From the NCBI GenBank assembly GCA_963825685.1, contig CAWGUD010000016.1:1-64000 (forward strand): a stretch of DNA of 64,000 bases, read 5' to 3'. Shown one piece after another: positions 9,919 through 17,898 of the stretch. The stretch's first letter is position 1. Every line of letters begins with the position of its first letter. The notes under the pieces were generated by a model. The model saw only the letters and a program-made list of their open reading frames with translations. It did not search any database and had not been told where the DNA came from. Source of the stretch: JAOUEA01 sp963825685. Lineage in GTDB: Bacteria > Actinomycetota > UBA4738 > HRBIN12. Both the position numbers and the translations under genes were made by a program.

Positions 9919-10410
9919 TCAGCTCGAAGCGAGCAAGCGGGTCCAACGATAGCTGTGCTTGGGCACGTCGAGGATCGTGAAGGTCTCGATGCTGTCGACG
10001 CCCGGGGCGGTGCGGACGCTCTCCTCGAGCACCCGGAGCAGGTGGTCGTTGTCGAGGCAGACGACCTCGATGAGCAGGTCGAAGGACCCCGTGCACACCG
10101 AGATGTAGTCGATCTCGGGCACGTCCTGGAGGCGCTCGACGACGTCGGCGACCGATGTGCCGCGCACCCGAACCCCCACTTCGGCGAAGACGAGACCCAG
10201 TGCGAGCGCGTCGGCGACCAGCACGACCTGGATCACGCCCTGGCGGGCGAGCCGAGCGAACCTGGTGCGGACGGTCGCCTCGTTGAGCCCGAGGTTGCGT
10301 GCGACCGCGGCGAAGGAACGGCGGCCGTCATCGTTCAGCTCCTCGATGATGCGCACGTCGGTCTCGTCGAGCACCTTCCGTAGCCGCTTCCCCTCGTGGA
10401 CCGTCGTCAC
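9919..10410 (-). CDS. Lrp/AsnC-family transcriptional regulator
   Basis: Begins at GTG 10410. An N-terminal winged helix (DVRIIEELNDDGRRSFAAVA, recognition helix around NEATVRTRFARL) is followed by an RAM/ActR ligand-binding domain (VLVADALALGLVFAEVGVRV, CTGSFDLLIEVVC). 163 residues is normal for the family. A TAGGCT box ends 6 nt before the GTG, so the mRNA is probably leaderless. It lies 169 bp upstream of the M20-potDCBA cluster on the same strand and is the obvious candidate regulator of that operon, perhaps sensing an amino acid released by the peptidase. Confidence 0.92.
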   Translation of the reverse strand: MTTVHEGKRLRKVLDETDVRIIEELNDDGRRSFAAVARNLGLNEATVRTRFARLARQGVIQVVLVADALALGLVFAEVGVRVRGTSVADVVERLQDVPEIDYISVCTGSFDLLIEVVCLDNDHLLRVLEESVRTAPGVDSIETFTILDVPKHSYRWTRLLASS

Positions 10411-10416
10411 CGGGCA

Positions 10417-10422
10417 AGCCTA
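10417..10422 (-). promoter_or_regulatory. -10 box TAGGCT, leaderless start of Lrp gene
   Basis: TAGGCT on the minus strand ends exactly 6 nt before the GTG at 10410, which places the expected transcription start at or next to the start codon. No ribosome site is present. Confidence 0.6.
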
Positions 10423-10521
10423 TCCGGGAACCCGCCCGGCACGATGCCGAGCCTTCGGCGGCGAGGTCCCACCCGACGCCCACGCCTCGCCCGGCGGCCG
10501 ACAGGGGTATCGTCGGGATCG

Positions 10522-10656
10522 GTGCAACGGATCGCCTCGTTCTTCCGTCGGATCTGGGGATGGCTTTCCCGCCATCCGGATGAAGATCCTCACGCGCCGG
10601 AGAACCCGCCGTTCTCGTCCGGTCGGCCGCACGGCCAGGGCGGGGCGGGCGGCTAG
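10522..10656 (+). CDS. Possible small protein, 44 aa, unrecognised
   Basis: GTG at 10522 follows a TATCGT box (10508-10513) by 8 nt and opens a 44-residue frame, starting VQRIASFFRRIWGWLSRHPD and ending GRPHGQGGAGG. The first 17 residues could form an amphipathic, Arg/Trp-rich helix; the rest is Pro/Gly-rich and probably disordered. It converges on the thioredoxin-reductase-like gene and overlaps its last 4 bases. No family is recognised. Evidence is only the promoter-like box and an open frame, so it may not be translated. Confidence 0.25.
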   Translation: MQRIASFFRRIWGWLSRHPDEDPHAPENPPFSSGRPHGQGGAGG

Positions 10657-11574
10657 GGCTGCTTCCCTACGAGGGCGCGCTCCACATCCTCCCGCACGAG
10701 GTCGGCGTTGATCGCGATGGCTGCGGCCGATCCCGCACCGGCGGCCGTGATCACTTGGGCGCGGGGGTCGACCACGTTGCCGGCCGCCCACACGCCGGGC
10801 ACGCTCGTCAGTCCCGTCGCATCGACCTCGGGGAAGCCGGCCTCGTCGAGTTCGCATCCCAGTCCGGCCAAGAGGCCGTCGGCATGCGGCACGTTCCCGG
10901 GTCGAACGAACACCGCGGCGCGAGCGACGACCTGACCGTCCGCCATCTCGACGCCGGTCAGCCGGTCACCCTCGATGACCAGCCGAGCGACCGCGCCCGT
11001 CGACGACCCCGATGCCGCGGGCCGCCAGCCCGTCGCGCTCCGCGGCGGCGAGTTCATACGTGTGCGCGAAGAAGACCACGTCGTCGGACCACTGCCGAAC
11101 GAGCTGGGCGTGGTCCACCGAGCCCGGCAGCGTGCCGAGGACACCGAGCGCCTGGTCGCGCACTTCCCACCCGTGGCAGTAGGGGCAATGCAACAGATCG
11201 CGGCCCCACCGCTCTCGAACGCCGGGGATGTCCGGCAGCTCGTCGCTGACGCCCGAGGCGACCAGCACGCGGCGCGCCTCGACCGCGCGACCTGAGGCCA
11301 GGCGGGCGGTGAATCCGGACTCGATGCCGATCACTCGGTCCTCGATCACGTCGACGCCGTAGCCGGTCACCTCACGGCGGCCCTGGGCCAGCAGCTCCGT
11401 CGGCGGCATGCCGTCGCGTGACAGGAACCCCTGCATGTGGGCCGCCGGCGCGTTGCGCGGCTCGCCCGCATCGATCACCGCGACCGCCCTCCTCGCCCGG
11501 CCGAGCACGAGCGCCGCGCTGAGTCCCGCCGCTCCTCCGCCGACCACCACCACGTCGTATCGCTGCGCTTCCAC
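10653..11574 (-). CDS. Thioredoxin-reductase-like FAD/NAD(P) oxidoreductase, frameshifted
   Basis: GTG 11574 has a GGAGGTGA ribosome site. The product starts MEAQRYDVVVVGGGAAGLSA, the FAD-binding GxGxxG. The redox-active pair is CPYC (HCPYCHGWEVRDQ, about residue 135), as in low-molecular-weight thioredoxin reductases and their stand-alone relatives. Near 11005 the frame shifts, and the C-terminal part (VFVRPGNVPHADGLLAGLGC, then GVWAAGNVVDPRAQVITAAG) completes the FAD fold, ending 10653. Such orphan enzymes reduce unknown thiol or disulfide partners. It is divergent from an XRE-cupin regulator with a shared palindrome, so it is probably that regulator's target. Confidence 0.85.
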
Positions 11575-11595
11575 GATCGATCACCTCCGCCGGGC

Positions 11596-11624
11596 AGTAT
11601 CCGACGCGGGTACGACTTTGGCAA
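11596..11624 (-). promoter_or_regulatory. Sigma70-type promoter of the thioredoxin-reductase-like gene
   Basis: On the minus strand TTGCCA (11624-11619) and GATACT (11601-11596) are separated by 17 nt, and the gene start with its ribosome site follows 22 nt later. The -35 lies inside the left arm of the palindrome at 11617-11638, so a bound regulator would block it. Confidence 0.55.
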
Positions 11625-11638
11625 ATAAAGTTGCCAAA
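11617..11638. promoter_or_regulatory. Palindromic operator TTTGGCAA-N6-TTGCCAAA
   Basis: A perfect 8-bp inverted repeat with a 6-bp AT-rich centre, unusual in this GC-rich sequence. It sits in the 91-bp gap between the divergent thioredoxin-reductase-like and XRE-cupin genes. It overlaps the -35 of the former and lies 28 bp before the latter's ATG, which suggests a binding site for the XRE-cupin protein controlling both directions. Confidence 0.6.
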
Positions 11639-11665
11639 CTTGGGACGGTATGTTTGGATGCCGCC

Positions 11666-12280
11666 ATGGAGGTCACGCCGGGCATCACGACCGTGCTGGA
11701 GGACATCGGTCCCCGGCTGAAGCGGGTGCGCACGCAACGGGGCGCCACCCTGGCGCAGCTGTCCGCCGCGACCGGCATCTCCAAGAGCACCCTGTCGAGG
11801 CTCGAAGCGGGCCAGCGCAAACCCAGCCTCGAGCTGCTTTTACCGATCGCCCAGGCCCACCAGGTGCCCCTCGACGAGCTCGTCGGCACCCCCGCCATCG
11901 GCGACCCGCGCATCCCGCTCGACAAGCCCCAGGTCCGCAGCAACGGGCGGGTCGTCTACCCACTGAGTCGCCAGCCACGAGACCTGCACGCATGGAAGGT
12001 GGTGATACCGCCCGAGTCCGGCCCGCCGCAGATGCGGACGCACGACGGCTACGAGTGGTTCTACGTGCTCAAAGGGAAGCTCCGGCTGATCCTCGCCAAC
12101 CACGACCTCGTCATGAGGCCCGGCGAGGTCGCGGAGTTCGAGACCCGGTTCCCGCACTGGTTCGGATCGGCCAACGACCGGCCGGTCGAGATCCTCAGCC
12201 TGCTCAGCCAGCACGGCGAGCGCACGCACGGCGACACGCACGACCACGACCGTCCGTCAACTGGAAGGGAGTCCAGATGA
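11666..12280 (+). CDS. XRE-family regulator with C-terminal cupin sensor domain
   Basis: ATG 11666 gives MEVTPGITTVLEDIGPRLKR. The helix-turn-helix is RVRTQRGATLAQLSAATGIS and KSTLSRLEAGQRKPSLELLL (about residues 20-58). A cupin_2 domain follows (about 120-190; YEWFYVLKGKLRLILANHDL then PGEVAEFETRFPHWFG). 204 residues is typical of small HTH-cupin regulators that sense a metabolite in the beta barrel. The stop overlaps the next gene by ATGA, so the two form an operon. The palindrome upstream suggests autoregulation and control of the divergent oxidoreductase. Confidence 0.9.
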   Translation: MEVTPGITTVLEDIGPRLKRVRTQRGATLAQLSAATGISKSTLSRLEAGQRKPSLELLLPIAQAHQVPLDELVGTPAIGDPRIPLDKPQVRSNGRVVYPLSRQPRDLHAWKVVIPPESGPPQMRTHDGYEWFYVLKGKLRLILANHDLVMRPGEVAEFETRFPHWFGSANDRPVEILSLLSQHGERTHGDTHDHDRPSTGRESR

Positions 12281-12972
12281 ACGCAGAGAGGAAGACCGCA
12301 TCGTTGTTCGGGTGGCTGTTCATCGCCACGTTCGTCCTGTCGATCCCGGCGTACTTCATCTTCTACGCGCCGGTCGCCGATGAGCCCGGCTTCATCACGG
12401 GCGCCGGCGCCGACGAGTCGTTCATCGTCGGGCTCGGAGCGCTCTCCGAGACGCTGCTGATCATCGCGAACGTCGGCACCGCCACGGTGCTCTACCGCAT
12501 CATCAGGCGCCAGAGCGAGGCGGGAGCCCTGAGCTACGTCGCCGCCCGCATCATGGAGAGCGTCTTCATCGGCATCGGCGTCATCGCGATGCTGACGCTG
12601 CTCTTCCTGCGGGAAGAGTCGCCCGCCATCGGCGACGCGGCGTTCGGTCAATTGCTGCTCGGGGTCTACGACCGGGCGTTCCTGCTCGGGCCGGGCTTCT
12701 TCGCCGGGCTCGCGAACGGCGTGATCCTGGGCTGGCTGATGTACCGCTCGGGTCTGGTGCCACGCGGCATGGCGATGCTCGGGCTCGTCGGGGGTCCGCT
12801 GCTCTTGCTGTCGGCGGCGGCCATCATGCTCGGGCTCGCGGAGCGGGCCGGCACCCTGCAGAGCATCGCGACGATCCCGGAGTTCTTCTGGGAGCTGTCG
12901 CTCGGCGTCTACTGCGTCGTGAAGGGGTTCAGGCCGTCTCCGATCCTCGAGTCGTCCACGGCGACGACCTAG
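12277..12972 (+). CDS. DUF4386-family integral membrane protein
   Basis: ATG 12277 follows GGAAGGGAG. 231 residues with about six hydrophobic segments: LFGWLFIATFVLSIPAYFIF, the LSETLLIIANVGTATVLYRI helix, IGVIAMLTLLFLREE, a GLANGVILGWLMYRSGLVPR stretch and GLVGGPLLLLSAAAIMLGLA. The pattern and the LVPRGMAMLGLVGG loop match DUF4386, a family of unknown function frequent beside small regulators. Translationally coupled to the XRE-cupin gene, so it may be part of the same response. Confidence 0.82.
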   Translation: MNAERKTASLFGWLFIATFVLSIPAYFIFYAPVADEPGFITGAGADESFIVGLGALSETLLIIANVGTATVLYRIIRRQSEAGALSYVAARIMESVFIGIGVIAMLTLLFLREESPAIGDAAFGQLLLGVYDRAFLLGPGFFAGLANGVILGWLMYRSGLVPRGMAMLGLVGGPLLLLSAAAIMLGLAERAGTLQSIATIPEFFWELSLGVYCVVKGFRPSPILESSTATT

Positions 12973-12994
12973 ACACCCGTCCAGACGGTCGCGC

Positions 12995-13024
12995 GGAGCC
13001 CTCGGGGCCTCGGCCGAGGGCTCC
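12995..13024. terminator. Strong bidirectional hairpin between convergent genes
   Basis: GGAGCCCTCGG and CCGAGGGCTCC form an 11-bp perfect stem with an 8-nt loop, extendable by GCGC/GCGC with one bulge. It lies between the stops of the DUF4386 gene and the convergent cyclase gene. No T-run is present, as is usual in GC-rich actinobacteria. Confidence 0.6.
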
Positions 13025-13057
13025 CGCGCATCCGCGATCGACCGGCCGAGCCTTGGC

Positions 13058-14701
13058 TCATCCGGCTCCGTCGAGCAGGTCGACGATCTCCCACGCTTCG
13101 ACCGGCCGGCGCGCCCCCTTCACCATGAGCTCGCCGCGGCTCTCCGCCTTCACGCGGTCCTTCACGAGCGCGTAGGTGCGGAACCCGCACAGGACCGAGC
13201 CGGGCGCCGCCGCGGTCTCGAGCCGGGCAGCCACGTTCACCGCGAACCCGACGGCCATGTAGCGCCGCATCGCCTCGCTGCCGAAGACGCCGACGGTGCA
13301 GTGCGCCGTGTTCACCCCGACGCGGATCTTCACGTCGGCCGGGATGCCCTGCTCGCGGAACGCGTCGGCGAGCTCGTCGCAGCGTCGATGCATCTCGAAT
13401 GCCGCCTGCAAGGCGGCCCAGGCTGATTCACTGCGAACCCGACGGCCATGTAGCGGCGCATCGCCTCGCTGCCGAACACGCCGACGGTGCAGTGCGCCGT
13501 GTTCACCCCGACGCGGATCTTCACGTCGGCGGGAATGCCCTGCTCGCGGAACGCGTCGGCGAGCTCGTCGCAGCGTCGATGCATCTCGAACGCCGCCTGC
13601 AGGCGCCAGCTGGTCGCCCTCGGGCAGCGGCTTGGGCGCGCCGAACACGGCCATCACGCCGTCGCCGATCAGGTTGTCGACCGAGCCGCCGAACGTCATC
13701 ACGGCCGCGGTCATCTCGCGCAGGTACCCGTTCAGCACGTCGGCGAGCTCCTCGGGCTCGAGGGTCTCGGCGAGGTCGGTGAACCCGACCATGTCGGCGA
13801 ACAGCACGGTGATGCGGCGCCGCTCGAATGTCTCGGCGTCCATCGGCAGCGCGCCTTCCATCAGGCCCTCCACGACCTGCCGGGGCAGGAACCGCGCCAG
13901 TTCACCGGTGCGGACGAGCTCGGCCACCTGCTCGTCGATGCGCGCCTCGAGCCGACGGCGCGTGTGCTCGAGCTCCGTCACGTCGTGGTACAGGATGTAG
14001 AACCCGCTCGGCTGGTCTTCCTGCTCCTCACGGATCGCGAGGATCTCGACGTCGACGAGCGAGCCGTCCTTGCGAGTGCGACGGCCGATGCGCTTGAACG
14101 ACGTGCCGCCCCACGCCTCCTCGGACCAGGCCGACGCCTCCGCGTGCAGCTCCGGATCCTTGGCGACGAGGTCGTCGAGGTTTTCGCCGATCGCCTCGTC
14201 GGCCGTGTAGCCGAAGAGCACCTCGGCTGCCGGGTTCCACAGCGTGACCACGACGTCGCGGTTCACCATGATGATCGCGGTCGGGCTCGACTCGACGAGG
14301 GACTCGAAGAAGCGACGCTGGCGCACGAGCTCGCCCACGTCCTCGTACACGGCGAACGCGCCGACGAGCTCGCCGTCGATCACGATCGGCTCGGAACGGA
14401 TCGCCACGTCGACGAGCGCACCGTCCTTCGTGGCCCGCCGCGTCACGATCTCGGTCGGGCCGTGGAGCACGCGGTCGTTCAGCGAGGCGGCCTCGTCGCG
14501 CACGGCGTCGTGCTGGGCCACGAGCTCGTCGATGTGGCGTCCGATCGCCTCCTCGCGGGTCCACCCGAACAGCCGCTCGGCGGCGGGGTTCCATGTGGTC
14601 ACGACGAAGGCGGGGTCGCACGCCACGATCGCGGTCGGGCTGACCTCGACCAAGGTCTCGTGGAAGCGGCTCTCCCGGTCGGACGCTCGCTCGGTGGACA
14701 T
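13058..14701 (-). CDS. PAS-PAS-class III adenylate/guanylate cyclase with internal tandem copy
   Basis: ATG 14701 (MSTERASDRESRFHETLVEV). Two PAS domains follow: one with ETLVEVSPTAIVACDPAFVV and WNPAAERLFGWTREEAIGRH (about 12-130), the second with SLVESSPTAIIMVNRDVVVT (about 135-255). A short coiled linker (TRRRLEARIDEQVAELVRTG) leads to the cyclase domain: metal Asp in VLFADMVGFTDLAE, second Asp in DNLIGDGVMAVFGAP, and VNVAARLE at the end. A 191-bp tandem copy (13236-13426 and 13427 onward) and a small indel disturb the frame in the middle of the catalytic domain. The intact paralogue at 33568-35036 shows what the uninterrupted domain looks like. Product: probably a soluble cAMP synthase controlled by a PAS-bound signal. 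Confidence 0.85.
   Translation of the reverse strand: MSTERASDRESRFHETLVEVSPTAIVACDPAFVVTTWNPAAERLFGWTREEAIGRHIDELVAQHDAVRDEAASLNDRVLHGPTEIVTRRATKDGALVDVAIRSEPIVIDGELVGAFAVYEDVGELVRQRRFFESLVESSPTAIIMVNRDVVVTLWNPAAEVLFGYTADEAIGENLDDLVAKDPELHAEASAWSEEAWGGTSFKRIGRRTRKDGSLVDVEILAIREEQEDQPSGFYILYHDVTELEHTRRRLEARIDEQVAELVRTGELARFLPRQVVEGLMEGALPMDAETFERRRITVLFADMVGFTDLAETLEPEELADVLNGYLREMTAAVMTFGGSVDNLIGDGVMAVFGAPKPLPEGDQLAPAGGVRDASTLRRARRRVPRAGHSRRREDPRRGEHGALHRRRVRQRGDAPLHGRRVRSESAWAALQAAFEMHRRCDELADAFREQGIPADVKIRVGVNTAHCTVGVFGSEAMRRYMAVGFAVNVAARLETAAAPGSVLCGFRTYALVKDRVKAESRGELMVKGARRPVEAWEIVDLLDGAG
13236..13610. repeat. 191-bp direct tandem duplication inside the cyclase gene
   Basis: Copy A covers 13236-13426, copy B 13427 to about 13610; matching bases are 191 apart. 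Six substitutions separate the copies and each is synonymous in the cyclase frame, with small length differences at the end. Because 191 is not a multiple of 3, the repeat breaks the gene. Two coding alleles joined by misassembly explain this better than a local duplication. Confidence 0.85.
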
Positions 14702-14709
14702 CGACGCGA

Positions 14710-14715
14710 AGCGTA
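14710..14715 (-). promoter_or_regulatory. -10 box TACGCT upstream of PAS-PAS-cyclase
   Basis: TACGCT on the minus strand ends 8 nt before ATG 14701. The same hexamer precedes the paralogous cyclase at 35036 with 7 nt spacing, supporting leaderless or near-leaderless mRNAs for both. Confidence 0.5.
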
Positions 14716-14810
14716 GAGCTCCCGGCGCTCGCGATACAGTCCCCGGGCGACGCCGAGCGCGCCTGATGCGCGCCCGACGGAGCGTCGCCGAGGACAGGGA
14801 GAGGACCAGG

Positions 14811-16317
14811 ATGCCTGCAGACAAGCCGAACATCGTCGTGTTCTGGGGCGACGATATCGGGATCACGAACCTGAGCTGCTACAGCGACGGTCTCATGGGC
14901 TACCGCACGCCCAACATCGATCGCATCGCCGAGGAGGGCACGCGCTTCACCGACGCATACGGCGAGCAGAGCTGCACCGCCGGCCGCTCGGCCTTCATCA
15001 CCGGCCAGAGCACGTACCGCACGGGCCTGAGCAAGGTCGGCATCCCCGGCGCGGATTCCGGCCTGCAGGCCGACGATCCGACGATCGCCGAGCTGCTGAA
15101 GCCGCTCGGCTACGCGACCGGGCAGTACGGCAAGAACCACCTCGGCGACCGCGACGAGCACCTGCCCACGGCGCACGGCTTCGACGAGTTCTTCGGCAAC
15201 CTCTACCACCTGAACGCCGAGGAGGAGCCCGAGCACCCCGACTACCCGGACCCCGAGCACTTCCCGCACTTCCGGGAGCGCTTCGGTCCACGAGGCGTGC
15301 TGCGGTGCACGGTGGGGCCCGACGGCGAGCAGCAGATCGAGGACACGGGCCCGCTGACGCGCGAGCGCATGGAGACGATCGACGACGAGATCGTCTCGGG
15401 CGCGGTCGACTTCATCGAGCGCAAGCACGGCGACGACACGCCGTTCTTCATCTGGATCAACACGACGCACATGCACTTCCGAACCCACACGAAGCCCGAG
15501 AGCGTCGGGCAGGCCGGCCGGTGGCAGTCGAACTACCACGACACGATGATCGATCACGACCGGCACGTCGGCACGGTGCTCGACACGCTCGACCAGCTCG
15601 GCATCGCCGACGACACGATCGTGCTGTACTCGACCGACAACGGCCCGCACCTGAACTCCTGGCCCGACTCGGCCATGACGCCGTTCCGTTCCGAGAAGAA
15701 CACGAACTGGGAGGGCGCGTTCCGCGTGCCGGCGGTGATCCGCTGGCCCGGCAAGATCCCGGCCGGAACCGTCTCGAACGGGATCATCAGCCACCTCGAC
15801 TGGCTGCCGACCTTCCTCTCGGCGGCGGGCGAGCCCGACATCGCGAGCAAGCTGACGCGAGGGCCACGACGCCGGCGGGCGCCGGTTCAAGGTGCACCTC
15901 GACGGCTTCGACCAGCTGCCGTTCCTCACGGGCGAGACGAACGAGAGCCCTCGCACCTCGTTCTTCTACTTCTCCGACGACGGCGATCTCGTCGCGCTGC
16001 GCTACGACAACTGGAAGGTCGTGTTCATGCAGCAGCGCATGCCGGGCACGCTCGCGCTCTGGGGCGAGCCGTTCGTCTCCACGCGAATCCCGATGCTCTT
16101 CAACCTGCGGACCGACCCGTTCGAGCGCGCCGACGTCACGTCGAACACCTACTGGGACTGGTACCTCGACCGCATCTTCCTCTTGCTGCCCGCCCAGGCG
16201 TTCGTGGCGGAGTTCCTCGGCACGTTCATGGAGTTCCCTCCCCGCATGAAGGCGGCGAGCTTCACGATCGACCAGGTGCAGGCCAAGCTCGAGGCCGCGA
16301 TCGCGTCGGGGCACTGA
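14811..16317 (+). CDS. Arylsulfatase-type sulfatase, frameshifted near its C-terminal third
   Basis: ATG 14811 has AGGGAGAGG upstream. NIVVFWGDDIG (about residue 7) holds the metal Asp pair. The formylglycine site is SCTAGRSAF (about residue 53), matching C-x-A-x-R. GQYGKNHLGD carries the catalytic Lys and His, and YSTDNGPH the later metal Asp-Asn. One extra base near 15858 (CTGACGCGAGGGCC) shifts the frame; the protein resumes at FKVHLDGFDQLPFLTGE and ends 16317. About 502 residues in all. It cleaves a sulfate ester and needs its Cys converted to formylglycine by the enzyme encoded just downstream. No signal peptide is seen, so it is probably cytoplasmic. Confidence 0.9.
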
Positions 16318-16333
16318 CCGGCGGAGCGCACCG

Positions 16334-17269
16334 GTGACCGACGGCGCCGAGCTCGGCACCGAGGACCTGGTCCTCGTGCCCGGCGGCGAGTTCACGATGG
16401 GCTCCGACGACCACTACGCGGAGGAGGCGCCCGCGCGCCGCGTGCGGGTGAGCGCGTTCCGGATCGAGCGCCACCAGGTCACGAACGCTCGGTTCGCGGC
16501 CTTCGTCGAGGCCACGGGTTACGTGACCGTGGCGGAGTGGCCGCTCGACCCCGACGAGTTCCCCGGCGCGCCGGCCGAGAACCTCGTGCCGGGCTCGCTC
16601 GTCTTCACCCCCACGCCGGGTCCGGTCGACCTGCGGCACCTGAGCCAGTGGTGGACGTGGACGCCGGGCGCGTCGTGGCGGCATCCGGAGGGCCCGGACA
16701 CGACGGTGGACGATCGCGGCGACCATCCGGTCGTGCACGTCGCGTTCGAGGACGCCGAGGCGTACGCGGCGTGGGCGGGTCGCGAGCTGCCGACCGAGGC
16801 CGAGTGGGAGTTCGCCGCGCGGGGCGGGATCGACGGCGCCGCCTACAGCTGGGGGCCCGGACCAGAGCCGGCCGGGGAACGCCTCGCGAACTTCTGGCAC
16901 GGCGACTTCCCGTGGCGCGCGGAGCCCGGCTACGGCGGCACGACGCCGGTCGGCTCGTTCCCGCCCAACGGGTACGGGCTCAGTGACATGGCCGGCAACG
17001 TGTGGGACTGGACCACGGACTGGTACACGTCGAGCCATGAGGAGGACGCGGGGAAGGCCTGCTGCGTGCCGGCAGACCCTCGAGGCGGAACCGTCGAGCA
17101 GAGCTACGACCCGGCGCAGCCGCAGTTCCGCGTGCCCCGCAAGGTCATCAAGGGCGGCTCGTTCGCCTGCGCCGACTCGTACTGCATGCGGTACCGGCCG
17201 GCGGCTCGGCGACCCCAGATGATCGACACCGGGATGAGCCACATCGGCTTCCGCTGCGTCGTGCGGTGA
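16334..17269 (+). CDS. Formylglycine-generating enzyme (sulfatase-modifying factor)
   Basis: GTG 16334, 16 nt after the sulfatase stop. Family landmarks: VLVPGGEFTMGS at the N-terminus, ERHQVTNARFAAFVEATGY, WPLDPDEFPG, HPVVHVAFEDAEAYAAW, LPTEAEWEFAARGG, GLSDMAGNVWDWTTDW. Near the C-terminus GGSFACADSYCMRYRPAARR has the two cysteines (C-x4-C) that bind copper and activate oxygen in aerobic FGE, and HIGFRC closes the fold. So this is a true FGE and not a catalytically dead SUMF1-like domain. It oxidises the Cys in CTAGR of its neighbour to formylglycine. 311 residues is full length. Confidence 0.93.
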   Translation: MTDGAELGTEDLVLVPGGEFTMGSDDHYAEEAPARRVRVSAFRIERHQVTNARFAAFVEATGYVTVAEWPLDPDEFPGAPAENLVPGSLVFTPTPGPVDLRHLSQWWTWTPGASWRHPEGPDTTVDDRGDHPVVHVAFEDAEAYAAWAGRELPTEAEWEFAARGGIDGAAYSWGPGPEPAGERLANFWHGDFPWRAEPGYGGTTPVGSFPPNGYGLSDMAGNVWDWTTDWYTSSHEEDAGKACCVPADPRGGTVEQSYDPAQPQFRVPRKVIKGGSFACADSYCMRYRPAARRPQMIDTGMSHIGFRCVVR

Positions 17270-17362
17270 GGCGACTCGCGTCCCCTGGCGCCGTCGCGGA
17301 CTTCACAGCCCCGAGTGCTCGGCATAGGCTGTGGCGCAACGCGAAGGGGGGAGGATTCCATC

Positions 17363-17839
17363 ATGACGGGAGAGGAGTGGGCGCTCGCGGCCGCGGTCGT
17401 GTTCGCGGGGCTCTGGTCGGGCCTGTTGGGCATGCTGACCCTGGTGATGCACACGATGCTCGCAGCGCTGGACGGCGCGGGGTTCCTGGGCTTCATGCGG
17501 TCGTTCCTTCCGGTCGGCAGGAAGGCCTGGTTCAACTACGTCTGTGCGATCGGCATGGCCGTCGCGCCGATCGTCGCGCTCGTCATGCTCTGGGGCGATG
17601 AGAGCTCCGCGTCGTTCGTGCTCACCGCGATCGGGCTCGGGTTCGTGGTCGTCGGCGTGTACGTCGTCTCGAACGTGTGGAAGGAACCCCTCTACGACGT
17701 GATCCTGGCCTGGGACCCCGACGCATTGCCCGCGGACTGGGAAGCCGGCCGCAAGAAGTACTTCACGATCAACTGGATCCAGCTCGTGTCGACCTGGGCC
17801 GCGTTCGGACTCTTCCTCGCGGCGTTGGTCGCGCTCTAA
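17363..17839 (+). CDS. DUF1772 / anthrone-oxygenase-like membrane protein
   Basis: ATG 17363 lies after AAGGGGGGAGG. 158 residues with four hydrophobic segments; the first (ALAAAVVFAGLWSGLLGMLT) and the repeated pattern of small residues match DUF1772, a family with fungal anthrone oxygenase relatives but no proven activity in bacteria. The C-terminal NWIQLVSTWAAFGLFLAALV helix closes the protein. Its stop codon shares bases with the stop of an ABC-ATPase fragment on the other strand, so the gene appears to sit at the junction where that ATPase gene was lost. Confidence 0.75.
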   Translation: MTGEEWALAAAVVFAGLWSGLLGMLTLVMHTMLAALDGAGFLGFMRSFLPVGRKAWFNYVCAIGMAVAPIVALVMLWGDESSASFVLTAIGLGFVVVGVYVVSNVWKEPLYDVILAWDPDALPADWEAGRKKYFTINWIQLVSTWAAFGLFLAALVAL

Positions 17840-17898
17840 CGGGATCGCGTCGACTCGAACGACTTCCGCAGGCCCGTGACCTCCAGCGCGGCTGTCAT
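17836..17898 (-). pseudogene. Decapitated ABC transporter ATPase, first 15-20 codons only
   Basis: An ATG at 17898 overlaps the stop of the DUF4097 gene by ATGA, as expected for a coupled operon gene. It reads MTAALEVTGLRKSFESTRSR then TAG at 17836-17838. The first 14 residues are a typical N-terminus of a DrrA-type ABC ATPase (LEV-GL-KSF), but the frame stops before the Walker A. From memory, RHH-DUF4097-ABC ATPase strings occur in other actinobacteria, so this is likely the stump of a lost third gene. Confidence 0.6.
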
